Shown here: one piece after another, positions 36,750 through 46,927 of the stretch
How the letters are laid out: each line of letters begins with the position of its first letter
Numbering within the stretch: the first letter of the stretch is position 1
Assembly: GCA_045430345.1 (NCBI GenBank)
Contig: JAILXT010000006.1
Coordinates: forward strand, 124,001 to 188,000
Length of the DNA stretch: 64,000 nt
Origin: Agarilytica sp045430345
GTDB lineage: Bacteria > Pseudomonadota > Gammaproteobacteria > Pseudomonadales > Cellvibrionaceae
Direction: 5' to 3'
Made by a program: the position numbers and the translations under genes
Notes under the pieces: model-generated
Databases searched by the model: none
Seen by the model: the letters and a program-made list of their open reading frames with translations, nothing else
Told to the model about the DNA's origin: nothing

Positions 36750-37143
36750 GATATTTATCCTTAAATGTGTCCATAAATTATTTCACTCGTTATGTATCTT
36801 CCCGTCATTCGACGCAGAAAAACGTGCGCAATATAACAGATTGAAAATATGCATCACCGTTAATTACTCACTTTTTACATACCGATCAATATGCGACCAC
36901 TCGACAACCAAAAAGGCCACTCACACTCAACGTTATAGACTCCAACTGGATGATAATTGCGCCACCGTCCACAGATAGACGCTCAATTGAATTTCCCATC
37001 ACGCTCCGCTAATATTGGCGTTGATATATGAAGGAACTATTCAGCCATACGGACTTGCAACCCATCCACTCTTGACCCCTCTTGCTTTCCCCGTATTCCT
37101 GACTCGCTCCTATTCGCTTCCGTCTTTCTATTAGGGGAATAAA
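36750..37143. other. Intergenic region upstream of the giant repeat protein
   Basis: These 394 bases separate the divergent hydrolase and the giant gene. They must hold both promoters. The only clear element is AGGGGA just before the ATG at 37144. I see no gene or repeat. Confidence 0.5.
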
Positions 37144-40100
37144 ATGAAGACGATAAAACTGAAACACATCCTTATTTCAATTGGTCTGAGTACCACGATT
37201 AGTCATTTTGCTTTCGCACAAAGTGTTGATACCGATGCCGACGGTATGCCTGACAATTGGGAGTCGGCATTTGGCCTCAATCCATCGGACCCAAGCGACG
37301 CTACCATTGATGTTGACGGCGATGGGGTTACGAACATTAATGAGTATTTATCTGATACACGACCTGATCTATTCGATTCAGACTTTGACTTTGTTGATGA
37401 TGGGTTAGACGCGTACCCCAGCGATCAACGATATGCCCTCGATTCCGACGCTGATGGTTTACCGGATGCCTGGGAAGTTCTTAACGGCCTAAACCTAAAT
37501 AATGCATCTGACGCCACATCGGACGCTCCCGATTTTGACGGCCTAACCGCCTTACAAGAATTCCAAATAGGCACCGACCCCCTAAACGCGGATAGTGACC
37601 ATGATGGCGAGTTGGACTCTGGGGATTTATTCCCCCTAGACCGGCGCTACCGCTTTGATAGCGATAACGATGGATTACCAGATGCTTATGAATACGCGGT
37701 TTTTTTCCTTGATATAAATTTCGCAGATGACGCCCAACAAGATTTTGAAAGCGATGGGCTCACCAACCTTCAAGAGTTTAACCTTAATACCGACCCCAAC
37801 AACCCTGACAGCGACAACGACGGTACGCTTGATGGAGATGATATTGCCCCACTCAGCTCACAATACAGTATGGATTCAGATTTTGATGGAATGCCCGACA
37901 CATGGGAGATCAACCACTTTTTAGACCCAATAACGGACGACGCCTTGTTCGATTGGGACGGTGACTTTCTCACCAATATCCAAGAATATAATGCTGAGAC
38001 AAACGCTAATTCATCAGACAGCGATATTGATGGCGTCATGGACGGCGTGGACAAATATCCTCTCAACCCACGATATTCGGAAGATTCCGACCGAGATGGC
38101 ATGCCTGACGAGTTCGAAAATTTCTACTATCTGAATCCCTATGACCTGCTTGATGGCGGCACGGACTATGATGGCGATCAACTTAACAATTCGTCCGAAT
38201 ATTCCAGCGGTACAGACCCTCACCACCCTGACAGCGACCTCGATTCTATTTTTGATGGCGATGACCTATTCCCAGTGGATCCAACGAAGGCCCTCGATTC
38301 TGATAACGATGGCTTGCCGGACAGCTGGGAAATCATTAACAACTTGGACCCGCACCACGAATTCGACGCATTTGATTTTAGTCATGATGGTGACTCGCTT
38401 AACATTTTAGCCGAATACCAATTGGGCACAGACTTTCGAAAAACCGATACCGATGGAGATGGTGCTCCCGATGATACAGACACCTATCCTTTAAACCCCA
38501 AATATCAAATTGACAATGACAATGATGGGCTTCCGGATAGCTATGAAAACCAATATTACTTTTTGGACGCTTACAACCCCCTCGACGCATTAGAAGACGA
38601 TGATTACGATGAGTTGCATAACCTTGGTGAGTTCAGGGGAAATACCAACCCAGAAGAGCCGGACAGTGATTTTGACGGTATGTATGACGGCTATGACGCA
38701 TACCCAAATAACGCGAACTACGTGCTCGACGAAGACCAAGACGGGCTACCAAATCATTGGGAGTGGCAACACGGTACAGATAGCTCCGTCCATGATAGCT
38801 GGCAAGATAATGACTACGACAGGCTTTCCAATCTAGAGGAATTTTTGCTAGGGACCAATTTCCAAAACCATGATAGCGACAACGATGGTTTCTATGATGG
38901 TGACGATAACTACCCGTTAAACTATGAATACCACAGGGATCAGGACAGAGACGGTATGCCAGATGAGTACGAATATCGCTTCGGATTTCATCCTAATGAT
39001 ACGTACGATGGGGGAATGGATCAGGACGGTGATGGGCTCAACAACTCCCAAGAATTTTTTGCAGGCTCATCGCCATTTCTCCATGACAGTGATAACGACT
39101 ACATTCAGGACGGAGAAGACCTATTCCCTCTCGACCCAGCCCGTGCATTAGACTCGGATGGCGATGGTCTACCGGACGGCTGGGAGGCAATTAACGGACT
39201 TGACCTAAACTATCCAGATAGTGTCCGAGACGATGACGGTGACTACCTTTCGGCTCTCGAGGAATACATTTTAAATACGGACCCCTTCCATGAAGATACA
39301 GATCGCGATGGCGTCAGAGATAATGAGGATCAATTCCCGCATAACGCCAACTACCAATACGACTATGATCACGATGGGCTACCTAACCACTACGAATACA
39401 CACATGGACTAGACGACTCGTGGTCTTGGGACGCATACGAGGATATGGATAATGATGGATTGACCAACCTAGAAGAATTCCTAACCCAAACGATCATTGA
39501 TAACCCAGACACGGATATTGATGGCGTATATGATGGGGAAGATATAGCCCCGTTAAACCCCTATTTCCAGAATGATTCAGATAACGACGGGATGCCGGAT
39601 CGATGGGAAGATGAACATGGACTTGACCGCTACCGTTACAACAGCCACGAAGATGATGATTACGATGAACTGTCTAACGGAAAAGAATTTTTGTTAGGGT
39701 CATCGCCATCAAACAGCGACACAGATAACGATGGATTTATAGACGGTTTCGACCGCTATCCACTTAGCCCCGAATATCAATTAGATTTGGATCGGGACGG
39801 TATGCCGAATTCTTATGAAGCCCGTTACGGATTCAACTCCTATAATACTTATGATGGTAGTTTTGATAACGATAATGATGGCTTAAACAATTCCCAGGAA
39901 TTCTTCGCCGGCACCTCTCCGATATACCCTGACAGTGATAACGATGGCGTCGACGATGGACTCGATTTATTTCCCTTAGATCCGACAATTGCCCTTGACC
40001 AAGATGAAGATGGTCTACCCGATTCCTGGGAAATCCGTAACGGGCTCGATCCCTTCGCTCCTCACGACGCAGCAGATTCTTCTCACGACGCAGACAATTT

Positions 40101-42201
40101 ATCGGTACTCGAAGAGTACTTACTTGGCACCGACTTTAGAAATGAAGATACAGACGGAGATGGGACGATGGATGATGTTGACCAATTCCCTCTCAACGCA
40201 AGCTACCAATACGATTTGGACGAAGACGGTTTACCCGATGCACTTGAAGATTTACACCCTTTTCTGAATAGGCACACCCCATGGGATGCAAACGAAGATT
40301 TCGACACTGACGGACTCACAAACCTTGAAGAGTTTATTGCTCAAACACAGTTAGACAACCCCGATTCGGATCTAGACGGTACTCCCGACGGCGAAGATGT
40401 GTTACCACTAGATAGTCAATATCAACTCGACACGGATAATGACTCCCTGCCAGATGCCTGGGAACTTGAAAATGGTTTCATAGCCGATCTGTACGATGCT
40501 CATGAAGATTTTGATGGGGATTTTTTATCAGGAAAACAAGAATTCAGAATCGGCACCTCACCTTCGGACCCGGATACCGACGGAGATGGTTCTTTCGATG
40601 GGCACGACCGCTACCCTCTAAACCCCGAATATCAAGCAGATTCCGACAGGGACGGCATGCCAGACAGGTACGAATTTCAATATAACCTAAATAGCTACGA
40701 TCCCTTCGACGGAGGCTTTGATGATGACGGCGACGGACTCACCAATTCTCATGAGTTTTTTGCCGGCACAAACCCGACACTATTCGACTCGGATAATGAC
40801 AGTATTGACGATGGGCAGGACTTGTTTCCCACGGACCCAACGCGTGCCCTTGACACAGATAATGACGGGCTCCCCGACGCGTGGGAAATACTTAATGGGC
40901 TAAACCCATTATTAGACACTGACGCAAGTGACCTACATCACGACGCCGATAACCTCACTATTTTTTCAGAATACGTTCTCGGCACAAACTTCCGAAACGA
41001 GGATACCGATAACGATGGCGTACTGGACGACGCTGACCAATACCCGCTCCAGCTCCAATATCAAATCGATTCTGATTTAGATGGGTTACCGGATGCATTT
41101 GAAAATATTCATGCCTTTTTAGATCCCTTCAATCCAAATGACGCTAATGAAGATTTTGACCTTGATGGGCTAAATAACAGTGAAGAATTCCGCGCTCAAA
41201 CAAGCCTAGAAAATCCCGACTCCGATTCTGATGGCGTGTTTGATGGTGAAGACGTTGCGCCAACTAATGACCAATACCTTATAGATAGCGACGGAGACTC
41301 AATGCCAGACGCATGGGAAAACCTAAACAGCACTCAAGCATTCTACGCAGATGGCATTGAAGATCCCGATAGTGACGGCTTAAACAACCTCCAAGAATAT
41401 TCTGCAGGAACAAACGCCTTGAATCCTGACTCGGATGCCGACGGCGTTTTCGACGGCATGGATAGGTATCCCTTAGATACGGCTTACACCCTCGACAACG
41501 ACCGCGACGGAATACCAATGGAGTGGGAAACTCAATATGGCTTAAACGACCTAGACGCCTATGACGCACTTGGCGACCTAGATGGAGACGGCACAACAAA
41601 CCTTCAGGAGTTTATCGACGGGACAGACCCAAGCGTTGACGAAAATGCATTTGTATTTACGCAAAGTGCGGATATCTCACTCGTAGGACAGCCTGGCTTC
41701 TTTAACTATGACGACGTTACCGGCGAATATCATATCAACGCAGCGGGGCTCAATATTGGCGGATGGGTAGACCGCTTTTATTTCGTCTATGAAGAATTCC
41801 AAGGCGATGTTGATTTCCGTGTTCGGCTCACCTCGATTTCAGAAGGGTGGTCCACCGGCGGCATCATGATTCGCGATACATTGGATTTCGGGAGTCCGTT
41901 TGCGGCCAATCTGATAGAGTCTATGAATGGTGGGAGCTTTGCCATACGGCAAGAAGAATACACCCCGTTCCCATCGATAGTGCTATCAAATGTGGTCCCA
42001 GGTAACTGGTTACGATTAGAAAAAACGGGCGACCAAATTACGCATTCCACTTCACTCGACGGCGAAACCTGGACGGTTACCGGAACAGAAACCGTGGTGT
42101 TTGGTAGTAATTACTATATCGGTTTTGCGGGCGTTTCAGAGGAGTCAGCCCCCTCCACTGAATTCATATTTGATAATGTATCGGTCACCACAACGCCCTA
42201 A
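37144..42201 (+). CDS. Giant TSP3-type calcium-binding repeat protein with DUF1349-like C-terminus
   Basis: The 1685-residue protein has a signal peptide (cleaved near FAFA-QS), about twenty 70-72-residue units and a C-terminal beta-sandwich. Each unit has the plan DxDxDGLPDxWE ... DxDGLxNxxEFxxGT ... DSDxDGxxDGxDxxPL, that is, three Asp-rich calcium loops, so several dozen Ca2+ ions could be bound. Residues about 1500-1685 resemble the DUF1349/concanavalin-like fold (a GGIMIRD motif and a final FDNVSV strand). No membrane anchor or sorting signal is seen. A surface or secreted adhesin or matrix protein stiffened by calcium is likely; the partner is unknown. It stands alone. Confidence 0.88.
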   Translation: MKTIKLKHILISIGLSTTISHFAFAQSVDTDADGMPDNWESAFGLNPSDPSDATIDVDGDGVTNINEYLSDTRPDLFDSDFDFVDDGLDAYPSDQRYALDSDADGLPDAWEVLNGLNLNNASDATSDAPDFDGLTALQEFQIGTDPLNADSDHDGELDSGDLFPLDRRYRFDSDNDGLPDAYEYAVFFLDINFADDAQQDFESDGLTNLQEFNLNTDPNNPDSDNDGTLDGDDIAPLSSQYSMDSDFDGMPDTWEINHFLDPITDDALFDWDGDFLTNIQEYNAETNANSSDSDIDGVMDGVDKYPLNPRYSEDSDRDGMPDEFENFYYLNPYDLLDGGTDYDGDQLNNSSEYSSGTDPHHPDSDLDSIFDGDDLFPVDPTKALDSDNDGLPDSWEIINNLDPHHEFDAFDFSHDGDSLNILAEYQLGTDFRKTDTDGDGAPDDTDTYPLNPKYQIDNDNDGLPDSYENQYYFLDAYNPLDALEDDDYDELHNLGEFRGNTNPEEPDSDFDGMYDGYDAYPNNANYVLDEDQDGLPNHWEWQHGTDSSVHDSWQDNDYDRLSNLEEFLLGTNFQNHDSDNDGFYDGDDNYPLNYEYHRDQDRDGMPDEYEYRFGFHPNDTYDGGMDQDGDGLNNSQEFFAGSSPFLHDSDNDYIQDGEDLFPLDPARALDSDGDGLPDGWEAINGLDLNYPDSVRDDDGDYLSALEEYILNTDPFHEDTDRDGVRDNEDQFPHNANYQYDYDHDGLPNHYEYTHGLDDSWSWDAYEDMDNDGLTNLEEFLTQTIIDNPDTDIDGVYDGEDIAPLNPYFQNDSDNDGMPDRWEDEHGLDRYRYNSHEDDDYDELSNGKEFLLGSSPSNSDTDNDGFIDGFDRYPLSPEYQLDLDRDGMPNSYEARYGFNSYNTYDGSFDNDNDGLNNSQEFFAGTSPIYPDSDNDGVDDGLDLFPLDPTIALDQDEDGLPDSWEIRNGLDPFAPHDAADSSHDADNLSVLEEYLLGTDFRNEDTDGDGTMDDVDQFPLNASYQYDLDEDGLPDALEDLHPFLNRHTPWDANEDFDTDGLTNLEEFIAQTQLDNPDSDLDGTPDGEDVLPLDSQYQLDTDNDSLPDAWELENGFIADLYDAHEDFDGDFLSGKQEFRIGTSPSDPDTDGDGSFDGHDRYPLNPEYQADSDRDGMPDRYEFQYNLNSYDPFDGGFDDDGDGLTNSHEFFAGTNPTLFDSDNDSIDDGQDLFPTDPTRALDTDNDGLPDAWEILNGLNPLLDTDASDLHHDADNLTIFSEYVLGTNFRNEDTDNDGVLDDADQYPLQLQYQIDSDLDGLPDAFENIHAFLDPFNPNDANEDFDLDGLNNSEEFRAQTSLENPDSDSDGVFDGEDVAPTNDQYLIDSDGDSMPDAWENLNSTQAFYADGIEDPDSDGLNNLQEYSAGTNALNPDSDADGVFDGMDRYPLDTAYTLDNDRDGIPMEWETQYGLNDLDAYDALGDLDGDGTTNLQEFIDGTDPSVDENAFVFTQSADISLVGQPGFFNYDDVTGEYHINAAGLNIGGWVDRFYFVYEEFQGDVDFRVRLTSISEGWSTGGIMIRDTLDFGSPFAANLIESMNGGSFAIRQEEYTPFPSIVLSNVVPGNWLRLEKTGDQITHSTSLDGETWTVTGTETVVFGSNYYIGFAGVSEESAPSTEFIFDNVSVTTTP
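37229..41640 (+). repeat. Higher-order tandem repeat: four-unit block of about 855 bp, five copies
   Basis: Within the giant gene the units fall into four types that recur in the order A-B-C-D. Type A has RDGMPDxYE and ends in Ala-Leu; B has DSWEIxNGLDP; C has AQT and NPDSD; D ends in RYPLNPEYQ. Type A starts near 37229, 38087, 38942, 39787, 40642 and 41497 (partial), a spacing of about 845-858 bp. Copies 2-5 are most alike. Confidence 0.8.
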
Positions 42202-42225
42202 CCGATTTCGTTAATCACACCTGTA

Positions 42226-42250
42226 GTCGAGGGGCTTATCGCCCCTCGAC
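42226..42250 (+). terminator. Hairpin after the giant repeat gene
   Basis: GTCGAGGGGC and GCCCCTCGAC form a perfect 10-bp stem with a TTATC loop, 25 nt after the stop codon. A T-tract is missing, so termination strength is uncertain. Confidence 0.65.
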
Positions 42251-42439
42251 ACCTTACAAACAACAACAACATAACAATATAGCCTGTTACCCTCTAGCCG
42301 ACATTCGCTCAGCGCAGACAATTCCCGCCTTATAAACTCACGTAAACTTTCACTACACTTACACCAGATCAACGATATACACTTAGCTATTCGTTAAGCT
42401 AACCCCATATTTTTCGCCCATAAACAACAAGTACCCCCC

Positions 42440-45400
42440 ATGAAGTCCGCGACACCAATAGATAAGCTCGTTACTTATAGCCTTTCCGGCGGCTTGCCCA
42501 TTTTCATATTAGTCTTATCCCTTCTCGCCGGAACAATTGCGCTACAGCTCACCCCGCGAGAAGAGGAACCACAAATCGTGGTACCGATGGTGGATGTACT
42601 CGTAGAAGCCCCGGGGCTATCCGCAAAACAAACAGAACGGCAGGTGACAATCCCGCTCGAAAAGTTACTTGCTCAAATACCGGGGGTTGAGAATGTTTAC
42701 TCTACCTCTAACATGGGAAAAGCTTCGGTGACGTTGCGTTTCTATGTGGGGGAGAATCGTGAAACGGCACTACTAAACACCTACAACAAGCTGCATTCTA
42801 ATCAAGACAGAATACCCCCAGTCGTCAGCAACTGGCTTGTAAAGCCAATCGAGGTAGATGACGTACCGATTGTCATCCTCGGGCTATGGAGCGAACGCCC
42901 AAACGCGATAAATGATTTTGAGCTGCGACGTATCGCAGAAGAAATTACGACGCAACTGCAAAGCATCAAGAATACAAGTTCGGTGGAAGTCGTCGGCGGA
43001 CGGCCGAGAACAATACGTATTCTCCCCCAACCAGAAAGCCTTTCAGCACGACAAAGCACAGCAAGTGACATTGTCTATGCGCTGCAAAAATCCAATCGTT
43101 TACAAACATCCGGGAATTGGGTGCTAAGCGGCGAATCGGTATTGCTCGAAAGCGGCGATTTTATTCGCAGCACCGAAGCGCTACGTCAGCTTGTCATTAA
43201 TGTTGTCGATGGAAATCCTGTCTACCTGGGCGATGTTGCGACCATTGTTGATGGACCTGCTGAACCAAATCACTATACATGGATCGATTTTGCGAAAAGC
43301 CATTCTCAATTTATAGCGGGTGACAACAAATTCCCCATGGTCACCATCAGCGTCGCCAAGCAACGAGGCACAAATGCCGTCAGCGTCGCATCCGATGTTC
43401 ACAAAAAAATATCCACAATAAAAGAAAGCTATTTACCCGCAGGGGTTAACGTGGAGATACTCCGCGACTATGGCGAAACCGCAAACAATAAAGTCAGTAA
43501 CCTTAGTGCCAGCCTCGCGTTTGCAATATTCACCGTCGTTATTTTTATTGCGATATTTTTGGGATGGCGCCCTGCCCTTGTTGTCGGCCTTGCCGTCCCC
43601 ATCAGTTATGGCATCACACTTATGCTCGATATGATGCTTGGCTACACCATCAATCGTGTCACGTTATTTGCCCTCATTCTTTCCCTTGGTTTGCTGGTTG
43701 ATGATCCTATTACCGGTGTCGATAATATCGAAAGGTTTATGCGCAAAGCCTCGGGCTCTGCGAAAGATAAAATCGTTGCAGCAATTTCTGAGATTAAAAT
43801 TCCTTTAGTGATGTCGACCATCACCATCATTCTTGCCTTTGTGCCTTTGGCATTTATTTCCGGCATGATGGGCCCATACATGGCCCCTATGGCCTTCAAT
43901 GTGCCTATTAGTGTTACAGCAAGCACCGTTATCGCGTTTTTGGTCACACCGTGGCTCGCCCATAAAATTCTGAAACTCAACGCGGATACAGAAACCGGCT
44001 CGAATGCGCCCACAACCGCACCCCCTGAAACCGGCCTAATAAAACATTACCGAAAATTTATGTCGCCGTTGCTTGATGACAGAAAAAAGTCAGCCCGCGT
44101 ATTGTGGGGAGTGCTTGCTCTGTTTATTGCCGCCGCCTTGCTACCAGCATTGCGAATGGTGCCGCTTAAGCTGTTGCCTTTTGACAATAAAAATGAAATT
44201 CAAATTGTCATTAATATGCCTGAATCATCAACCTTGGAACATACCGCAAATATTGCCACGCAGATATCCCAAACAGCGCGGCAACTAAAAGAAGTTCAAG
44301 CCGTTGCCGCATACATCGGCACACCATCGCCGATAGACTTTAACGGTATGGTCCGCCACTACTACCAACGCCATGCCCCCAATCTTGCAGACCTTCGCCT
44401 AACTCTCATAGATAAAAGTATTCGTGATCATCAATCCCACGGCATTGTTTTACGCTTGCGTAAACTCCTCGCCCCCATGAATAAAAACGGTATCACTATT
44501 AAAGTAGTCGAAGTGCCCCCTGGCCCACCTGTACTCAGCACACTCGTTGCCGAGGTCCATGGCTCACAAATCACCTCTTACGAGCAACTACGAAGCGCCG
44601 CTACGCAGCTAACACAACGATTAGCTCGTGAGCCCTACGTCACGGAAATTGATAGTACGGTTGAAAGCGAACAAAAACGTTTTCGTTTTATAACCGACAA
44701 ACAAAAAGCGGCGCTTTCGGGTATTGCGACAGAGGATATTAACAACACGCTGCTTATGGCGAATCACGGCTACATTGCGGGCTATATGCAACTTGATCGT
44801 GAAACCCGACCACTGCCCATCGAACTGCGACTACCGAAACCCGCACGCAGCACTCACAATGATTTATATCAATTACACGTAAAAGGCCGCCCAGGCGTAG
44901 TAAAACAAAATACGGATAGTGGCCTCACCGACGCGCCACAACCATTAGTCGCCCTAGGTGAACTGGGGCAATTTGAAGCGCTTACTGCAGATAAAGCCAT
45001 CCATAGAAAAGATCTCCAACCTGTCGTTTATGTCACCGCTGAGCTTTCCGGAAGAACCCCAGCAGAAGTTATCGCCGACATACACGCCGACCAAAACAAC
45101 GAACATAGTGAAGTCAATAACTGGCAAGGCCGCACATACCTCTCGCCTGGCGGTGGCGATGGGTGGCAACTACCAGAAGGCGTTAACGTAAAATGGACGG
45201 GGGAAGGCGAATGGAAAATCACCGTTGATGTATTTCGCGATATGGGCATCGCCTTTATCTTTGCCTTAATCGGAATCTTTATCGTGTTAAAAATTCAAAC
45301 CCGTTCGACGAGTTTATCCCTCATTATCATGTCCGCCATCCCACTCACGATTATCGGCATTATGCCGGGGTTCTGGTTACTTAATCAGCTGGGCGAGCGA

Positions 45401-45781
45401 GAGATCGCCGGCACGCCCGATCCTATTTTATTTACCGCAACAGCGATGATCGGCATGATCGCTCTTGCGGGCATTGTGGTCAGAAACTCGCTAATATTAG
45501 TCGAGTTTATTACCCAGGCGCGAAGCCAAATGAGCATTAAAGAAGCGCTTATTCAAGCCGGCGCGATTCGAATGAGACCGATATTATTAACCGCCGGCAC
45601 TACCTTGCTTGGCAATCTCATTATTACACTCGACCCGGTCTTCAGTGGGCTCGCCTACGCGATTATATTCGGTATCATTGCCTCTACTATTTTTACGCTG
45701 CTTGTTGTACCCATTGTTTACATGCTTATTTTTGATAAACCCGTAGCACCAACAAACCACGCTGAAACAACGCTTTTATAG
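42440..45781 (+). CDS. RND efflux transporter (AcrB-like), second system
   Basis: This 1113-residue RND pump has the usual N-terminal helix, two porter domains and two six-helix bundles. In the TM4 region the Asp-Asp pair is kept (GLLVDDPITGVDNIERFM), with Pro where Ala is normal. The protein is 60-90 residues longer than typical AcrB-like pumps, with extra sequence in the second porter domain. The pump gene comes before its adaptor (gap 10 nt), and there is no outer-membrane factor gene next to it, so a TolC-like protein from elsewhere is needed. The substrate is unknown. Confidence 0.93.
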   Translation: MKSATPIDKLVTYSLSGGLPIFILVLSLLAGTIALQLTPREEEPQIVVPMVDVLVEAPGLSAKQTERQVTIPLEKLLAQIPGVENVYSTSNMGKASVTLRFYVGENRETALLNTYNKLHSNQDRIPPVVSNWLVKPIEVDDVPIVILGLWSERPNAINDFELRRIAEEITTQLQSIKNTSSVEVVGGRPRTIRILPQPESLSARQSTASDIVYALQKSNRLQTSGNWVLSGESVLLESGDFIRSTEALRQLVINVVDGNPVYLGDVATIVDGPAEPNHYTWIDFAKSHSQFIAGDNKFPMVTISVAKQRGTNAVSVASDVHKKISTIKESYLPAGVNVEILRDYGETANNKVSNLSASLAFAIFTVVIFIAIFLGWRPALVVGLAVPISYGITLMLDMMLGYTINRVTLFALILSLGLLVDDPITGVDNIERFMRKASGSAKDKIVAAISEIKIPLVMSTITIILAFVPLAFISGMMGPYMAPMAFNVPISVTASTVIAFLVTPWLAHKILKLNADTETGSNAPTTAPPETGLIKHYRKFMSPLLDDRKKSARVLWGVLALFIAAALLPALRMVPLKLLPFDNKNEIQIVINMPESSTLEHTANIATQISQTARQLKEVQAVAAYIGTPSPIDFNGMVRHYYQRHAPNLADLRLTLIDKSIRDHQSHGIVLRLRKLLAPMNKNGITIKVVEVPPGPPVLSTLVAEVHGSQITSYEQLRSAATQLTQRLAREPYVTEIDSTVESEQKRFRFITDKQKAALSGIATEDINNTLLMANHGYIAGYMQLDRETRPLPIELRLPKPARSTHNDLYQLHVKGRPGVVKQNTDSGLTDAPQPLVALGELGQFEALTADKAIHRKDLQPVVYVTAELSGRTPAEVIADIHADQNNEHSEVNNWQGRTYLSPGGGDGWQLPEGVNVKWTGEGEWKITVDVFRDMGIAFIFALIGIFIVLKIQTRSTSLSLIIMSAIPLTIIGIMPGFWLLNQLGEREIAGTPDPILFTATAMIGMIALAGIVVRNSLILVEFITQARSQMSIKEALIQAGAIRMRPILLTAGTTLLGNLIITLDPVFSGLAYAIIFGIIASTIFTLLVVPIVYMLIFDKPVAPTNHAETTLL

Positions 45782-45791
45782 ACGACTCATC

Positions 45792-46898
45792 ATGAATAAA
45801 CCTAGCTCATCTTCTAAATCTATTACATCCATCATGTTGCCTGTTGGCGCTATCGCAATATTGTTACTCATGGTCGCGTGGATGGCCGGCGCGTTTCGCG
45901 ACAAAATAACACCGGGGACCTTCCAACAACAGATAAGCCAAGTAAACGGCGTACGGGTAGAAAAAATAGAGCGTGTGATAAGTGAATCCGTACCGGCAAC
46001 AATAGAAGCTAAACAAGCCACGATTATTTCATCGAGACTTTTATCCCGTGTCGTAAAAGTACATGTACGAGCAGGTGACTCGGTAACCAAAAATCAACTC
46101 CTTGTTGAACTTGAACAAAAAGACCTGTCTACGCGCGTCGCGCAATCAAAAGCAAAAGTTAATTCCATTGGCGCAAGATTAAAAGAAGCAGAACAAGCTT
46201 TAGTCCGCGCGCAAGAATTGACGGCAACTGGCGTTATGCCAACAGCACAGCTCGACAAAGCACAAGCACAACGTGACAGCGCCGAAGCCGACTTAGAGGC
46301 TGCCAAGCAAGCCCTCCATGAAGCGAACACAACATCTGAGTTTGCCAACATTCGTGCACCTATCGACGGAAAAATTACCGATCGCTATACCGAACCTGGC
46401 GATACCGTTCAACCGGGAAGCCGATTACTTGGCCTATACAATCCCCTATCACTGCGCGCAGAAGCCAACATCCGAGAAACCATCGCACTCACAATGCGCA
46501 TCGGGCAAAAGCTATCGGTGGAAATCCCCACAATCAACACAACGCTCGATGCGGAAATTGAAGAGATCGTTCCCGCAGGAAACGCAGGCTCACGCAGCTT
46601 TCTAGTAAAATTTAGGCTAAATGCCACACAAGGGCTCCTCCCTGGCATGTACGCACGCGCCGAAATCCCCGCAGGAAGAGACACCGCCTTAGTGATCCCG
46701 AAACATTTGGTCGCACATGTCGGGCAACTCGATATTGTATGGGTGAAAAATAAATCCGGCGTGATCGAAAAAGTATTTATTCAAACCGGAAAGTCACACG
46801 GCAACGATTTAGTTGAGGTCATCAGCGGCCTAAACGCGGGGGATATCGTTGTTCCCGTGGGTGAAAAGTCATCCTTTTCCCCCACGCAGATAAAATAA
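45792..46898 (+). CDS. RND periplasmic adaptor (membrane fusion protein)
   Basis: The 368-residue adaptor has an N-terminal membrane helix (about residues 12-33) rather than a lipobox, a lipoyl half (VVKVHVRAGDSVTKNQLLVEL), a coiled-coil hairpin (about 110-175), the returning lipoyl half (FANIRAPIDGKITDRY), and a barrel domain. It follows the pump gene by 10 nt and is its partner. Confidence 0.93.
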   Translation: MNKPSSSSKSITSIMLPVGAIAILLLMVAWMAGAFRDKITPGTFQQQISQVNGVRVEKIERVISESVPATIEAKQATIISSRLLSRVVKVHVRAGDSVTKNQLLVELEQKDLSTRVAQSKAKVNSIGARLKEAEQALVRAQELTATGVMPTAQLDKAQAQRDSAEADLEAAKQALHEANTTSEFANIRAPIDGKITDRYTEPGDTVQPGSRLLGLYNPLSLRAEANIRETIALTMRIGQKLSVEIPTINTTLDAEIEEIVPAGNAGSRSFLVKFRLNATQGLLPGMYARAEIPAGRDTALVIPKHLVAHVGQLDIVWVKNKSGVIEKVFIQTGKSHGNDLVEVISGLNAGDIVVPVGEKSSFSPTQIK

Positions 46899-46927
46899 AC
46901 CAAGCCACTAATCTGCATTCGTGCCAA

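Noticed and set aside
37208..41599. Many alternative-frame ORFs within the giant repeat gene
   Set aside because: They are shadows produced by the repeated Asp-codon pattern of the real gene; none has its own start context or domain.
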